DNA of 64,000 nucleotides from Bacillota bacterium (GCA_023436225.1 JAEZKA010000003.1:1-64000); one strand, 5' to 3'; counted from the first letter of the stretch, positions 8,100 to 17,493 are shown. The notes: a model not told the origin generated them from the sequence alone. Translations and numbers: made by a program.

Positions 8100-10658
8100 T
8101 TAATTGTTTGCTGTAGTAAAGTAGACTGGATCTAGTGCTGCCGTATTCCCATTGGCATCAACAAGCGAATTATTTAATATTTCTATCTTCACACTAGTAC
8201 CCTTGTTAACATATTCGTATAAAACGATATTAGCTGAATTACCACTAACCATTACACTCTGAGATAGAGTTACGAGTGAATTGTTTGCTAAAGTAACTCT
8301 CACTGTTAGCGCTCCGGTTATCTGCTCGTCGAAATTAAGCTTAATGGTATTCTTTGAAACCGTATCAAAGATCGGGTTATTCACCAGACGAGGCTTCTTG
8401 GTATCCTTCATTAACACCATCTGAGAGAATCCTAAAATGGGTGTAAAGCTGTTATTATACCCCATAACTCCACTGATTTTTACCGGACGTTCAACGGTGA
8501 CATCAATCGAGTTTTCAACCAGTGTCAGGATTACGGTAGCACCGTCATTGGTGGTATTCTTATATAGATCGGCGGATATAATATTAACTCCGGGTATGGA
8601 ATAGTTAGCCACATTTTTTGCAGATGCTTCATCTAAGCGGTTCGCAAAATCAATTACAATCTGGTTCAAATTGGATGAATTCTGTTGGATATTATATGGT
8701 GCAGGAAGCTCAGTGGAGGTTCCCGTCGAATTACTCACCACCACATCCCGTACTAAACTCGGGTTACGATAGCTATCGTTAACAAAGCCATAGGGCAGAT
8801 TTATCGTATAAGAACCGAGAGTCGATATATTGGTTAATTTCAGCTTAATAACTTTCTTATCGGTACTATACGGAATACTGGTATAGCTTACATTAGAGCC
8901 TGGGATGATCTCATTTGTAATTGTGGTTAATCTGGTCGTAAATATTCCGGTTGCATTCGCCAATGTCACTTCCTTATTATAGGACAGGGTTAGTGTCGTT
9001 GTACTGACATCATAATCATAGGAAATCAATACCGGGTTCGATTTATCGATGGTAAAATCAATCGTCATCTCACGACCTGTCAATGCGGTATTATCTGTTG
9101 TAACAACATTGTAGGAATTCCACATTGATACCTTAACCTGATTAAATCCAGTCAGATTAGCATCATACTCCGCTAAGGTGAAATTAACCTTCTTGTTATC
9201 ACTGGTATCGACTTCACCCAATATCATGCCACCGTTCTTAATCTGAATATACCCCGGCGAGTTGGGATTGATGGCACGACTGAAGGTTGCCGTCAGAGTG
9301 TTATAGCCGGTACGAGTAATCACTAAAGGAACTGCCTGGGATTTTAATGAATTATCCGCATATACCATCACATTCTGTGTATAATTAACCGGATTATTAC
9401 CTGCCATATCCTTTAATCCCGCCATTACGACAGAGAATTTCTTACCATAATCGGTGGATGCTATATTAACAAGATCAATCACCAAGGATTTCTTATCCGT
9501 ACTTGCAACATAGTTCAAACGGTTACCTATTATATTCGTCGTCGTAGGCGACATAGTTGAGCTTCCATCCATAATAGTAGGTCTGGTAACACTTAAGCCT
9601 GAGAAATCCATAGGCTCAGAGAAGTTGATTGATGCTTTGAAGCCGGTATCATCCACGGTTGTTCCCAAATAAACCGGCGGATAATTATCAATAAAGGTTA
9701 AATTCTTATTGAATTCATCAATTGCTACTCCTTCAGTAGTTAATATATTCTTCGAGCATGTAATCCGGTATTCTCCCTCGAAGGCTGCCGCGGATGTAAT
9801 CGTTAAGGTCTTACCGTCTGATGATAAGGTTCCAGTCAAGGTTCCCGGATCTGCAGCCAGGACGCCCTTTGTATTAGGTCTACGTAAGACCTCAACATTG
9901 GTTGATAACTTGCCATTCGAACCAAGCACAGTATCCGACTTCACTGGGCTGTCGAAGGTTACCTTAAGCTCTGTGGTACTGACAATATCAGCACTCTGTA
10001 CTGTTGCTGTAGGTGCTACAACCTCAATAATAATTGCGTCATCTATACTGCTCTTCCTGGCTGCCGCTTCGGTTGCAGTGGCTGCTGCTGCAACTTCAAG
10101 GGTAACCTTTCCGGCGGATTTGGCAGTGACGATACCTTCTGTCGCGTTATCTATGCTGATGCAGCTTGCATCTCCACCAGAGACATACCAATAGGTCTTA
10201 TCAGTAGAACCAGCAGGTGTAACCGTACAATCAAAGTTCACGGTAGTACCCAGTGGCATAACAACAGCTCCCTTAACCTCTTTTACATTGATGATGGTTA
10301 TTTCTTCTGCAGGAACCGTTACAGTTACTTTACAGGTTAAAGTTTTTGTCTTCTTTGTAGGATATGTAATGACACATTTGACGGTTGCCGAGCCTCCGCC
10401 TACCGTAGTCACAAGTCCTTTACTAGAGACCTTTACTACCTTTTTATTAGAAGATGTCCATTTATAACTACTTTTTGCAACTTTATTTGCAATATCAATC
10501 TGATATACTTCTCCTATACCAACGAGCGTTACCTTACTCTTAGTAAATTTAGGAGTCGCTGCTGCACTGGCCGTACTCACCCCAATATTACCGAATATTG
10601 GTATAAAGAGTAGCAATGCCAAAAACATCATTAAAATCTTACTAAATATCTTTCTCAT
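8100..10658 (-). CDS. Secreted multidomain Ig-like (Big_2 / SbsA-type) protein
   Basis: An 852-residue exported protein. A Sec signal peptide (MRKIFSK, hydrophobic core, STASAAA cleavage region) is followed by a Big_2-like domain (about residues 35-115: SSYKWTSSNKKVVKVSSKGLV), a second Ig-like region to about 215, then repeated Ig-like modules of the SbsA/SwrA type (TFDSPVKSDT, NFSEPMDFSG, TFSRAINPNS, SYNKEVTLAN, NFDEQITGAL). There is no LPXTG, SLH or membrane anchor. A role as surface or adhesion protein is inference. AGGAGGAAGGAAG precedes the ATG. Translation may be coupled to a 51-codon ORF whose stop overlaps this start. Confidence 0.85.
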   Translation of the reverse strand: MRKIFSKILMMFLALLLFIPIFGNIGVSTASAAATPKFTKSKVTLVGIGEVYQIDIANKVAKSSYKWTSSNKKVVKVSSKGLVTTVGGGSATVKCVITYPTKKTKTLTCKVTVTVPAEEITIINVKEVKGAVVMPLGTTVNFDCTVTPAGSTDKTYWYVSGGDASCISIDNATEGIVTAKSAGKVTLEVAAAATATEAAARKSSIDDAIIIEVVAPTATVQSADIVSTTELKVTFDSPVKSDTVLGSNGKLSTNVEVLRRPNTKGVLAADPGTLTGTLSSDGKTLTITSAAAFEGEYRITCSKNILTTEGVAIDEFNKNLTFIDNYPPVYLGTTVDDTGFKASINFSEPMDFSGLSVTRPTIMDGSSTMSPTTTNIIGNRLNYVASTDKKSLVIDLVNIASTDYGKKFSVVMAGLKDMAGNNPVNYTQNVMVYADNSLKSQAVPLVITRTGYNTLTATFSRAINPNSPGYIQIKNGGMILGEVDTSDNKKVNFTLAEYDANLTGFNQVKVSMWNSYNVVTTDNTALTGREMTIDFTIDKSNPVLISYDYDVSTTTLTLSYNKEVTLANATGIFTTRLTTITNEIIPGSNVSYTSIPYSTDKKVIKLKLTNISTLGSYTINLPYGFVNDSYRNPSLVRDVVVSNSTGTSTELPAPYNIQQNSSNLNQIVIDFANRLDEASAKNVANYSIPGVNIISADLYKNTTNDGATVILTLVENSIDVTVERPVKISGVMGYNNSFTPILGFSQMVLMKDTKKPRLVNNPIFDTVSKNTIKLNFDEQITGALTVRVTLANNSLVTLSQSVMVSGNSANIVLYEYVNKGTSVKIEILNNSLVDANGNTAALDPVYFTTANN

Positions 10659-10810
10659 TCTTTCTTCCTTCCTCCTGTTCTGTTATTCACAAGCTCTCCA
10701 TACGCATCTACGATGAAGTCGGGATCCTTCCACAATTTCATGCCATAGAGCAAGGAAACTGCGATATTACTATATAACGTATTATAACCTAAATTGATTG
10801 TCAAAATCAT
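10655..10810 (-). CDS. Possible 51-residue leader ORF overlapping the Ig-like gene start
   Basis: An open frame of 51 codons ends in TGA overlapping the ATG of the Ig-like protein gene (ATGA arrangement). Its translation looks protein-like rather than random, with a hydrophobic stretch SNIAVSLLYG and then KLWKDPDFIVDAYGELV before a basic tail RTGGRKKE. The DNA for the tail contains the Shine-Dalgarno sequence of the downstream gene. No good ribosome site precedes the ATG at 10810; an internal ATG at 10741 would give 28 residues and also lacks a clear site. I recognise no family. It may be a coupling peptide or chance. Confidence 0.3.
   Translation of the reverse strand: MILTINLGYNTLYSNIAVSLLYGMKLWKDPDFIVDAYGELVNNRTGGRKKE
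10781..10809 (-). promoter_or_regulatory. Candidate promoter of the Ig-like protein gene
   Basis: On the minus strand TGATTT is separated by 17 bases from TATAAT. An alternative TTGACA in the same stretch is 17 bases from TACGTT. Either would start transcription about 110-130 bases before the Ig-like gene. Use of either would be hard to reconcile with translation from the ATG at 10810. Confidence 0.4.
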
Positions 10811-10849
10811 GTCGATTTGATTAATTTTCTCTTACATTACATTAAATGG

Positions 10850-11788
10850 TTAGAAAGCAGGTTTTTCCATAATATAATCGTCCATTACATAGCCACCGCC
10901 AATATCTGCTACCTGAGTCCTCACTTTCACAAAACCAAGGCTTTCGTAAGCTTTGATACTGCTTAGGTTATTACGATTAACCGTAAGCCATATCTTAGGT
11001 ATCCCTTCTCTTTTACATATTGACTCCAACATTTCCACTACCTTACGTGCATAGCCTCTGCCTCGAAAACGCTTCGCAAAATACAGCTTACTTAAAAAAA
11101 GCGCATTTTCTTCCTTTTTGAAGGAAAGGTATCCATTATAGCCGGCAAGATTTCTCAATAGATAATATTCATAGCCGCCATTCTTTAACTGCTCTGCTAT
11201 AACTGCTCCCGACTGAAAATGTTCTATCATGTAATTCACCTGTTCTGTTCCAATGATTGCCTCATAATGCTCATGCCAAATCACATTGGCCAACTCAGCA
11301 ACGCTTTGTATCTGTTCCTCCGAGATAACTGCTTCAAAGCTGACATTGAACAGGATTTTATCGATAATCTCTGCGGCATCTCGAACCAACTGAGCACATG
11401 GTCTGGTATTATAATATTCCATGGTTCTCTTATTAGGCTCAGCGGCCATAGAGGTATCGGCATCAAGATTAAGGAGCTCCCGGCATATAATGGAACCATT
11501 CAGCTTCTCAAACTCCTTAGCGAGCTTTTGAACTACCTCATAATTATACTTCTTCCCCTCATCGTCCATCTTCTTAGCAGTACCTGTCTCCAGACCGGCT
11601 ATCATGGTCATGCCGGATACCGCACCGCATACCTCCCGCAATCGGCCTACTCCACCTCCGAAGCCTGCTGCAAGCTTTAATGCCTGCTCCTGATCTATGC
11701 CATACAGGTCACTGAAGGCTGCAAATACTGATTGAGAGCAGTTATAACCCTCCTGAAAAAGCTTCTCAGCCACTTCAACTCGATTCAT
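10850..11788 (-). CDS. C_GCAxxG_C_C redox-type protein fused to GNAT acetyltransferase
   Basis: A 312-residue two-domain protein. The first half (about 1-140) matches the C_GCAxxG_C_C family: Cys in NCSQSVFAAF, the VCGAVSG core, then single cysteines in IICREL and RPCAQLV. These proteins are presumed metal- or redox-active, with unknown function. The second half (about 145-312) is a GNAT N-acetyltransferase with the acetyl-CoA loop region RFRGRGYARKVVE and the LTVNRNNLSSIKAYESLGF motif. The start ATG at 11788 has AGGAGG nine bases upstream; the longer frame to 11902 has no such support. The order of motifs and continuous frame argue for a true fusion. Confidence 0.85.
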   Translation of the reverse strand: MNRVEVAEKLFQEGYNCSQSVFAAFSDLYGIDQEQALKLAAGFGGGVGRLREVCGAVSGMTMIAGLETGTAKKMDDEGKKYNYEVVQKLAKEFEKLNGSIICRELLNLDADTSMAAEPNKRTMEYYNTRPCAQLVRDAAEIIDKILFNVSFEAVISEEQIQSVAELANVIWHEHYEAIIGTEQVNYMIEHFQSGAVIAEQLKNGGYEYYLLRNLAGYNGYLSFKKEENALFLSKLYFAKRFRGRGYARKVVEMLESICKREGIPKIWLTVNRNNLSSIKAYESLGFVKVRTQVADIGGGYVMDDYIMEKPAF

Positions 11789-11900
11789 AACATCCATCCT
11801 CCTATCTCTCATAAAAGTATTTATATTAATATCACGACTGCACTTTAATAAGCTACCTCTTTGCTTAAAGTCACAGCCCGGAAGAACACAGCTTCTTCCC

Positions 11901-11927
11901 AAGGATTTTTGTTTTATAAAAATCCTT
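11901..11927 (-). terminator. Hairpin 3' of the GT4 glycosyltransferase gene
   Basis: AAGGATTTTT pairs with AAAAATCCTT around a 7-base loop, 12 bases after the glycosyltransferase stop on the minus strand. The U residues are inside the stem rather than after it. Confidence 0.5.
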
Positions 11928-11938
11928 TATTCACACAA

Positions 11939-13159
11939 TCACTTAATACTAAATCGCCTAATTTTCTTCGTATCATATACTGGACGTTTGCAGAACACCC
12001 TGTCCCTTGATATTACCTGCAGATATACCTTTTCTATCTGGTAAGCAAACTCCTGTAGAGAATATTTTTTCACCTTACCAATTGCATTTTTTCGATAATC
12101 AGTTACCGTATCCTCAAATAACACCTGATCGAGGCCATAGAAAAGACCCTGATCATCAGTGAAGGTGTAACCGTTCACTCCCTGCTCCAGAATATCCTCC
12201 AGGCACTTATCCTCTCTTGCTACGACAGGAAGACCGGAAGCCATTGCTTCGATATAGGTAAGTCCCTGTGTCTCACTCTTTGAAGCACTGACAAACACAT
12301 CTCCTAGACGGTAATAAAGTCCAATGGTATCCCATGGTCTGGCTCCGGTAAATATAAAACGATCCGATAACCCCAGCTCCGATACCATTCCCTGCAGCTT
12401 ATCCAGTGCAGGACCATTTCCTACAATTACAAATTTCACCTGTTCCCGTCGTGCCATATATTCAGGCATAGCGGCAATAATCTCACCAATATTCTTCTCC
12501 TGCGATACTCGTCCCAGATACAGCATAACCTTATCCTCAGGACGGATACCATAGCTTTCCTTAAGCTGATTGACTTCTTCCGATGTATATTTGCTCTTCT
12601 CAAACTTACTCAAATCTATTCCAGTGGGTACAACCGAGATATCCTTATGGACACTGTAAGTCATGAGAAGCTTTCTCGTCTTCTCAGTCGGAACTACCAC
12701 CTGTTCCACCGTGTTGCAACATACCTTGGTATAGGTACGGGCAAATGCCTTCGCTCTTCGATCCAGAGCCCTAAAATGGGTTAGATAATGAGTATAATCC
12801 TCATAAATTGTATGATAGGTGTGAACCACGGGGAGCTTTAACTCCTTCGCCATGATACGCCCAAAAATACCAAGAGAGAACTCAGTATGAGTATGGATAA
12901 TATCAAGATTTAACTTTTTAATGATATGAGCCAGTTTGGGATGGTAGAATAATCCCACCCTCCGCTCCGTGATAAAAATAAACGGTATACTGGGAACACG
13001 AAAAACATTATGCTCATGCTCCGGCGAACCGGGCGTAGTGGTAGTAAATACATACACATTATGGCCCCTCTTCTCCAGTTCATTTTTCAGCATATATACA
13101 GAGGTTGCAACTCCATTAATTTCAGGATAATAGGTCTCTGAAAACAGGCCTATATTCAT
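11939..13159 (-). CDS. GT4 family glycosyltransferase
   Basis: A 406-residue glycosyltransferase of the GT-B fold. The N-terminal acceptor domain begins MNIGLFSETYYPEINGVATS, with DIIHTHTEFSLG and HTYHTIYEDYTHY typical of diacylglycerol glucosyltransferases and related GT4 enzymes. The C-terminal nucleotide-sugar domain has LGRVSQEKNI, FTGARPWDTI and the E-x7-E motif SETQGLTYIEAMASG. Because of the HTYH region I suspect a membrane glycolipid synthase (1,2-diacylglycerol 3-glucosyltransferase-like), but mannosyltransferases share it. A short basic tail (KKIRRFSIK) may aid membrane contact. Single gene, divergent from the small acidic protein. Confidence 0.85.
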   Translation of the reverse strand: MNIGLFSETYYPEINGVATSVYMLKNELEKRGHNVYVFTTTTPGSPEHEHNVFRVPSIPFIFITERRVGLFYHPKLAHIIKKLNLDIIHTHTEFSLGIFGRIMAKELKLPVVHTYHTIYEDYTHYLTHFRALDRRAKAFARTYTKVCCNTVEQVVVPTEKTRKLLMTYSVHKDISVVPTGIDLSKFEKSKYTSEEVNQLKESYGIRPEDKVMLYLGRVSQEKNIGEIIAAMPEYMARREQVKFVIVGNGPALDKLQGMVSELGLSDRFIFTGARPWDTIGLYYRLGDVFVSASKSETQGLTYIEAMASGLPVVAREDKCLEDILEQGVNGYTFTDDQGLFYGLDQVLFEDTVTDYRKNAIGKVKKYSLQEFAYQIEKVYLQVISRDRVFCKRPVYDTKKIRRFSIK

Positions 13160-13403
13160 AATTTCTTCCTACCTTTCCCTCAAATGTATTATCCTCACAG
13201 TCCATTTTATAATAAGATATTTAAATTGAAATGTAAAGTAAATAATCGTAAATGAGCCGCTAAGACTTTCCTCCAAATTCTTTTTATATCAAGTTTTAAC
13301 AGATTTTGCTGTTTATAGAACTTTTACTTTATTTTTACTGGAAACCGCATTATAATGATATAATAGTATATAATTATATTAAAACGGAAAGGATGATTCG
13401 CTC

Positions 13404-13679
13404 ATGAAGAAGTTTGGAAAGTTTTTATTTGGTACGATTACTCTGGCATCGATCGCTACGGGTGCTTATTTTGTTTATAAGAACTATATTAAAAAGGATT
13501 CCTCTGACGATTTCGATGATTTTGATGATGATTTTGAGGATTTTGACACTGATGAAGAGGATACAGAAGAGACAAGAGGTTATGTTCCGATTAACCTAGG
13601 CTCTGAGGAAGAGAAGCAAACCGAAGTCAAAGAGACGGCTCCTACTGAAGAGACTGGTGAAGAAGAGGATTTACACTAA
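13404..13679 (+). CDS. Small membrane-anchored acidic protein
   Basis: A 91-residue protein with a basic N terminus (MKKFGK), one hydrophobic helix (about residues 8-27), a basic KNYIKKD stop-transfer and then an extremely acidic Asp/Glu-rich tail (DDFDDFDDDFEDFDTDEED). The tail would most likely face the cytosol or outside depending on topology, which cannot be settled here. No domain is recognised. GGAAAGGA lies 11 bases before the ATG. Two TATAAT hexamers lie at 13351 and 13359, the first with TTTATT 17 bases upstream. A bidirectional terminator follows. The overlapping frame at 13414 is not credible. Confidence 0.7.
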   Translation: MKKFGKFLFGTITLASIATGAYFVYKNYIKKDSSDDFDDFDDDFEDFDTDEEDTEETRGYVPINLGSEEEKQTEVKETAPTEETGEEEDLH

Positions 13680-13688
13680 TAGTAAAAA

Positions 13689-13729
13689 AGGTTCTCGCAA
13701 CAGCTGCCAAACGGCCATTGCAAGAACCT
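13689..13729. terminator. Bidirectional intrinsic terminator
   Basis: AGGTTCT...GAACCT stem of about 18 bp with a few mismatches (13689-13706/13712-13729). T-rich sequence follows on the plus strand (TTTTATTATT) and TTTTTT follows on the minus strand. It separates the convergent small acidic protein gene and anti-sigma gene. Confidence 0.8.
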
Positions 13730-13752
13730 ATTTTATTATTACCGTCTAATAT

Positions 13753-14760
13753 CTATTCACTCTGTTCTGAAAAAAATTCATCTAAGCTTTGTTTGAACTC
13801 TGTATCATCTATAACATAATAAGTATTCTCTACCGTATTCTCTCCCTGTGAATAGCGCACTGTCAGATTTTTTCCAACCTGAATCGTGTATATGGAGTCT
13901 AATTCCGGGCCGTTCATCTCAATCGAATAATTCGGTTCGATCATAGAATCAATCCCCGTACTACTGTACTGATAGCTATCCATGATGATATAGAAGGCTT
14001 CGATATCATCCGCCTGCGTCAGAGTTATTGATGCATCACTCAGATGATCTGATATAGTAATAGATTCTACCTGTTCAGGAGTAGGTAAAAAAATCTCATG
14101 GAAGGTATAAGTAACCCCATTCCCGGTGCTAGGAGTTTCCGCAGCAAATTCCTGCGTCTGAGTCATAATCCGCTCAGAGCTCTTCAAATCCTCATTCTCC
14201 GCAGCTGGCACTGTCTCCTCTGCCAAAGCACTATCGGACAAAGCGGCATTGGTATCAGCGTCTACACTTCCGTTCTCCTGTGTACCATCCTCTGCGGTGA
14301 TCATATATTGAACATCATCATTCTTCTCCTTTACTGCAGAGGCATCAAAGGCCTGGTTTTCCTCCCCTGTCGTTCCTTGTGAAGGGGCTGACTCGTTGGC
14401 ACTTTCCATTGTTATACCTACTTCGGGCATAGCCAAATCAGAAGCTTTCTTCATACCAATTGGCATCCTCTGTATCAAATTATAACCGACCACTACGATA
14501 ACAACTGCGGCTGCGATTCCTGCGAAGCCACGGAAATAACGGTTCCATGTGATTATTTTCTTTGCCGGTTCCAAGATACTTTCCTGTGTTACTTCGTTAT
14601 TGCCGCTTAAGGATTGTTCCTTAATTGCTGCAAGTGTTCTATTAAATAAATCCTCCGAAACACTGATACCGTTTAATTCAAGAGAAGTGTTCAGATGATC
14701 TTTGATATTCAGTTCGTCCTGTTCTATCATATCATTTTTTTCTTTATCCTTATAGTTCAT
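13753..14760 (-). CDS. Probable membrane anti-sigma factor
   Basis: A 335-residue single-pass membrane protein. The N-terminal cytoplasmic part (about 1-80, with a helical region ending EPAKKIITWNRYFRG) is followed by a transmembrane helix GFAGIAAAVVIVVVGYNLI, then a low-complexity Glu/Ser/Ala linker and an extracytoplasmic domain ending EFFSEQSE. It overlaps the ECF sigma gene by 11 bp, so translation is probably coupled. The position and topology are those of anti-sigma factors, although no zinc-binding HxxxCxxC motif is seen. The inducing signal is unknown. Confidence 0.7.
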   Translation of the reverse strand: MNYKDKEKNDMIEQDELNIKDHLNTSLELNGISVSEDLFNRTLAAIKEQSLSGNNEVTQESILEPAKKIITWNRYFRGFAGIAAAVVIVVVGYNLIQRMPIGMKKASDLAMPEVGITMESANESAPSQGTTGEENQAFDASAVKEKNDDVQYMITAEDGTQENGSVDADTNAALSDSALAEETVPAAENEDLKSSERIMTQTQEFAAETPSTGNGVTYTFHEIFLPTPEQVESITISDHLSDASITLTQADDIEAFYIIMDSYQYSSTGIDSMIEPNYSIEMNGPELDSIYTIQVGKNLTVRYSQGENTVENTYYVIDDTEFKQSLDEFFSEQSE

Positions 14761-15298
14761 CTGAAATCCTCCCTCCTAGTATAGATTTTAATTTCTGCCT
14801 GGCTCGCGATAGCCTGCTTTTTGCGGTCCCCTCTGCTATATTCAGTGCCTGTGCCGCTTCTGTAATTGTCATATCCTGAAAATATACACACAATACTACA
14901 TCCTTATATTTTGCCGGTAAGGAAAGAACCGATTTTTTAATCAATTCCTTCGTATCTTTTCGTTCTACTTCATCATAATCTGTTTCGCTAATGATCGCAT
15001 CCTCTTGGTAATCCATCATTGGTACCACCCTACGATTCCAGGCACTCTTTAAGTGATCTTTGCAGGTGTTGATTGTAATTCTAATGATCCAGGTTTTTAT
15101 ACTGGAATTGCCTTCAAAGGTAGAAAGCTTCTGATTGACTTTTAAAAAGACATCTTGAAAAATGTCCTCTGCGGTATGAATGTCCTTGACATACATATAT
15201 GCTGTTCGCAACACATCGTTACCGTACTGTCGCATGAGAGTTTCTATATCATACCCAGGTTCATTTTCGAAGAGATCCTTCGGATTATCCTTTTGCAT
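14750..15298 (-). CDS. ECF-type RNA polymerase sigma factor
   Basis: A 182-residue sigma-70 family protein with only regions 2 and 4. Region 2 includes YMYVKDIHTAEDIFQDVFLK and the -10-binding SSIKTWIIRITINTCKDHLK; region 4 includes LPAKYKDVVLCVYFQDMTI and the helix-turn-helix ITEAAQALNIAEGTAKSRLS. It directs core polymerase to a small regulon and is presumably held by the overlapping anti-sigma protein. A sigma-A-like promoter (TTTACA-17-TATACT) lies upstream; I see no ECF-type autoregulatory -35 (such as TGAAAC), so the target sequence cannot be given. Confidence 0.92.
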   Translation of the reverse strand: MQKDNPKDLFENEPGYDIETLMRQYGNDVLRTAYMYVKDIHTAEDIFQDVFLKVNQKLSTFEGNSSIKTWIIRITINTCKDHLKSAWNRRVVPMMDYQEDAIISETDYDEVERKDTKELIKKSVLSLPAKYKDVVLCVYFQDMTITEAAQALNIAEGTAKSRLSRARQKLKSILGGRISDEL

Positions 15299-15394
15299 CC
15301 CGTTATCCCCCTATACTATACCTATTATTCTCCTTTGAGTAAGTAAGCATTCAAAAAAATAGGCATTTTTTGTTAGTACCTTTAAACATACTAT

Positions 15395-15423
15395 AGTATA
15401 CATGGATAGTTGGATGATGTAAA
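15395..15423 (-). promoter_or_regulatory. Sigma-A-type promoter of the ECF sigma operon
   Basis: Minus strand TTTACA, 17-base spacer, TATACT. It lies about 97 bases upstream of the sigma factor ATG. The rest of the 15299-15732 gap holds only the ABC exporter terminator at 15612-15677. Confidence 0.65.
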
Positions 15424-15611
15424 TAATAGAAATTATGCATCGCTAATTTATAATGCGATGAACGCTGTTTGGATATACAGCTCTCTCCCTTTCTTAATCA
15501 TTAGACGTGAGTATGTAAGAAAGCGTTCCATAAAAAGTGAGAAATATGTATGAACATTATGCAACATTGCATCCTTTTGGAATCGAATAATATCATATAC
15601 TTAAAAAAAAT

Positions 15612-15677
15612 ACGGAAGGAAGAGGATAGGCTTCCGTCAAACAGTGCCTGACAGGGAGCCTGTCCTCTTCCTTCCGT
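15612..15677 (-). terminator. Terminator of the ABC exporter gene, GGAAGGAAG-type stem
   Basis: Arms of 24 bases (15612-15635 and 15654-15677) pair with two mismatches around an 18-base loop. On the minus strand the stem is followed directly by a run of eight T. It lies 55 bp after the exporter stop. The outer arm resembles the 145-302 palindrome (GGAAGGAAGAGGATAGGCTT versus GGAAGGAAAATGGATAAGCT). Confidence 0.85.
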
Positions 15678-15732
15678 CGTGGTACCCAACAATAAGCCCA
15701 AACAGGCTATGTATTGATACAAATTATATAAC

Positions 15733-17493
15733 CTATGCTAGCTCTTCCCTCTTTCGGAAGGTCATATGATACAGATTTGCATATATTCCGTTCTGTTTCA
15801 GAAGCTCTTCATGAGTACCCGTTTCCTTAATTCCATCCTCCGTCAGTACTAAGATTTTCTTAGCGTTCTTGATTGTTGATAAACGGTGGGCGATTACAAA
15901 GGTTGTACGGTTCTTTGCCAATTTTTCCAGAGAATCTTGAACCACCTTCTCACTTTCGTTGTCAAGAGAGGAGGTTGCTTCATCAAAAATCAGAATGGGA
16001 GGGTTCTTTAAGAATACTCTGGCAATGCTTAAGCGCTGCTTCTGTCCTCCCGAAAGCTTAATTCCCCGCTGTCCGATGTATGTATTATAGCCCTCCGGCA
16101 GCTCCATAATAAAATCGTGAGCATTAGCATTTTTAGCAGCTTCCATTACTTCCTCTTCCGTTGCCTCCAGATTGCCATAACGAATATTCTCCATTACCGT
16201 ACCTGCAAAGAGGTATACCTCCTGTTGGACAATACCGATATTTTTGCGAAGTGACTTCAGACAAAGATCCCTTATATCCTTACCATCGATAGCGATCTTG
16301 CCTTCCGATACTTCATAAAACCTCGGTATAAGGCTGCACATGGTAGTCTTACCAACCCCTGAGGAACCGACTAATGCAATATAATCGCCTGCTTCCACGG
16401 TAAGGCTGATATTACGAAACACATCATTTGTTGTATCATTGTATTTAAAGGCAACGTTGTCAAATTCTATCTTTCCCTGTACCTCTTTCAGCGTAATGGC
16501 ATTGGGTTTATCCACAATATCCGGCATAATCATCAGAATATCATAAAAACGTTCAAAGCCAGTCATTCCGTTCTGGAAGGTCTCGGTAAAGCTGATCAGC
16601 TTCTTAACCGGATCAATCAGGGTATTAATATATAGCAGAAAGGTAAGGAGATCGGAAATACCGATCACTCCACGGGAGATGAACAAGCTTCCTCCGGCAA
16701 TCATCGCAATATTGATGAAGGAGGTGAACAAGGTCAGCCCCGAATGGAAACCAGCCATATTCCAATAGCTGTTTCGTTTACTCTCAACGAATCTGGAATT
16801 ACTCTCATGAAACTTGTCAATTTCCTCATCCTCATTCGCAAAGGATTTAACCACCCGAATACCGGACAGATTATCCTCTACTCTGGCATTAATTTCAGCT
16901 ATTCGTTCCCTATTTTTGCGAAAGGCTCTGCTCATCTTCCCTTTCATATAAAAAGCGAAGAAAAACATAGGAGGCAAAAATACAAAGATCAGAACCGTAA
17001 GCCATGCATTGATATTAACCAGTATCACGAAGGCACCTATCATTTTAATCAGAGAAATGATAATATCCTCCGGTCCATGATGGCATAGCTCCGAGATATC
17101 GAAGAGATCATTGGTAATTCGAGACATCAGCTGACCGGTCTTCTGATTGTCGTAGTAATTAAAAGATAGCTTCTGAAAATGCTCAAAGAGATCATTACGC
17201 ATGCTATATTCCATTCTCGCGCCCATGATATGACCCTGGTAAGCTATGAAAAACATGCTGACATATTCAAGGATCGCTAAGGCCAGCATAGCAAAGAGCA
17301 GACGGAGTATAATTGGCGTTGCTTGCCCTATATCATATTGAACCAGTACATTATTTGTAATGTACCGAACAATCATCGGAAATACTAGAGAGATCCCTGC
17401 TGCCAGTAAGGCAAAAAACATGTCACCAAAGAACAATGCCAGATGTGGTTTATAGTATGATAAAAGCTTTTTTGTCCTCCCACTCATCCTCAT
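15733..17493 (-). CDS. ABC exporter, fused membrane and ATPase domains (MsbA-like)
   Basis: A 586-residue half-transporter. Six transmembrane helices occupy about residues 1-320, followed by an ATPase with Walker A GSSGVGKTT, Q-loop IVQQEVYLFAGTV, signature LSGGQKQR, Walker B ILIFDEATSSLD and H-loop FVIAHRLSTI. As a homodimer it would flip lipids or export drugs or peptides; the substrate is not visible. It is a single gene with its own terminator and no partner half-transporter beside it, so homodimerisation is the simplest model. Confidence 0.92.
   Translation of the reverse strand: MRMSGRTKKLLSYYKPHLALFFGDMFFALLAAGISLVFPMIVRYITNNVLVQYDIGQATPIILRLLFAMLALAILEYVSMFFIAYQGHIMGARMEYSMRNDLFEHFQKLSFNYYDNQKTGQLMSRITNDLFDISELCHHGPEDIIISLIKMIGAFVILVNINAWLTVLIFVFLPPMFFFAFYMKGKMSRAFRKNRERIAEINARVEDNLSGIRVVKSFANEDEEIDKFHESNSRFVESKRNSYWNMAGFHSGLTLFTSFINIAMIAGGSLFISRGVIGISDLLTFLLYINTLIDPVKKLISFTETFQNGMTGFERFYDILMIMPDIVDKPNAITLKEVQGKIEFDNVAFKYNDTTNDVFRNISLTVEAGDYIALVGSSGVGKTTMCSLIPRFYEVSEGKIAIDGKDIRDLCLKSLRKNIGIVQQEVYLFAGTVMENIRYGNLEATEEEVMEAAKNANAHDFIMELPEGYNTYIGQRGIKLSGGQKQRLSIARVFLKNPPILIFDEATSSLDNESEKVVQDSLEKLAKNRTTFVIAHRLSTIKNAKKILVLTEDGIKETGTHEELLKQNGIYANLYHMTFRKREELA

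Noticed and set aside
9709..10194. 161-codon plus-strand frame inside the Ig-like gene
   Set aside because: Antisense shadow of a Thr/Val/Ala-rich coding sequence; no start signals.
15501..15722. 73-codon minus-strand frame next to the ABC exporter
   Set aside because: It runs across the terminator hairpin and has no ribosome site or recognisable sequence.
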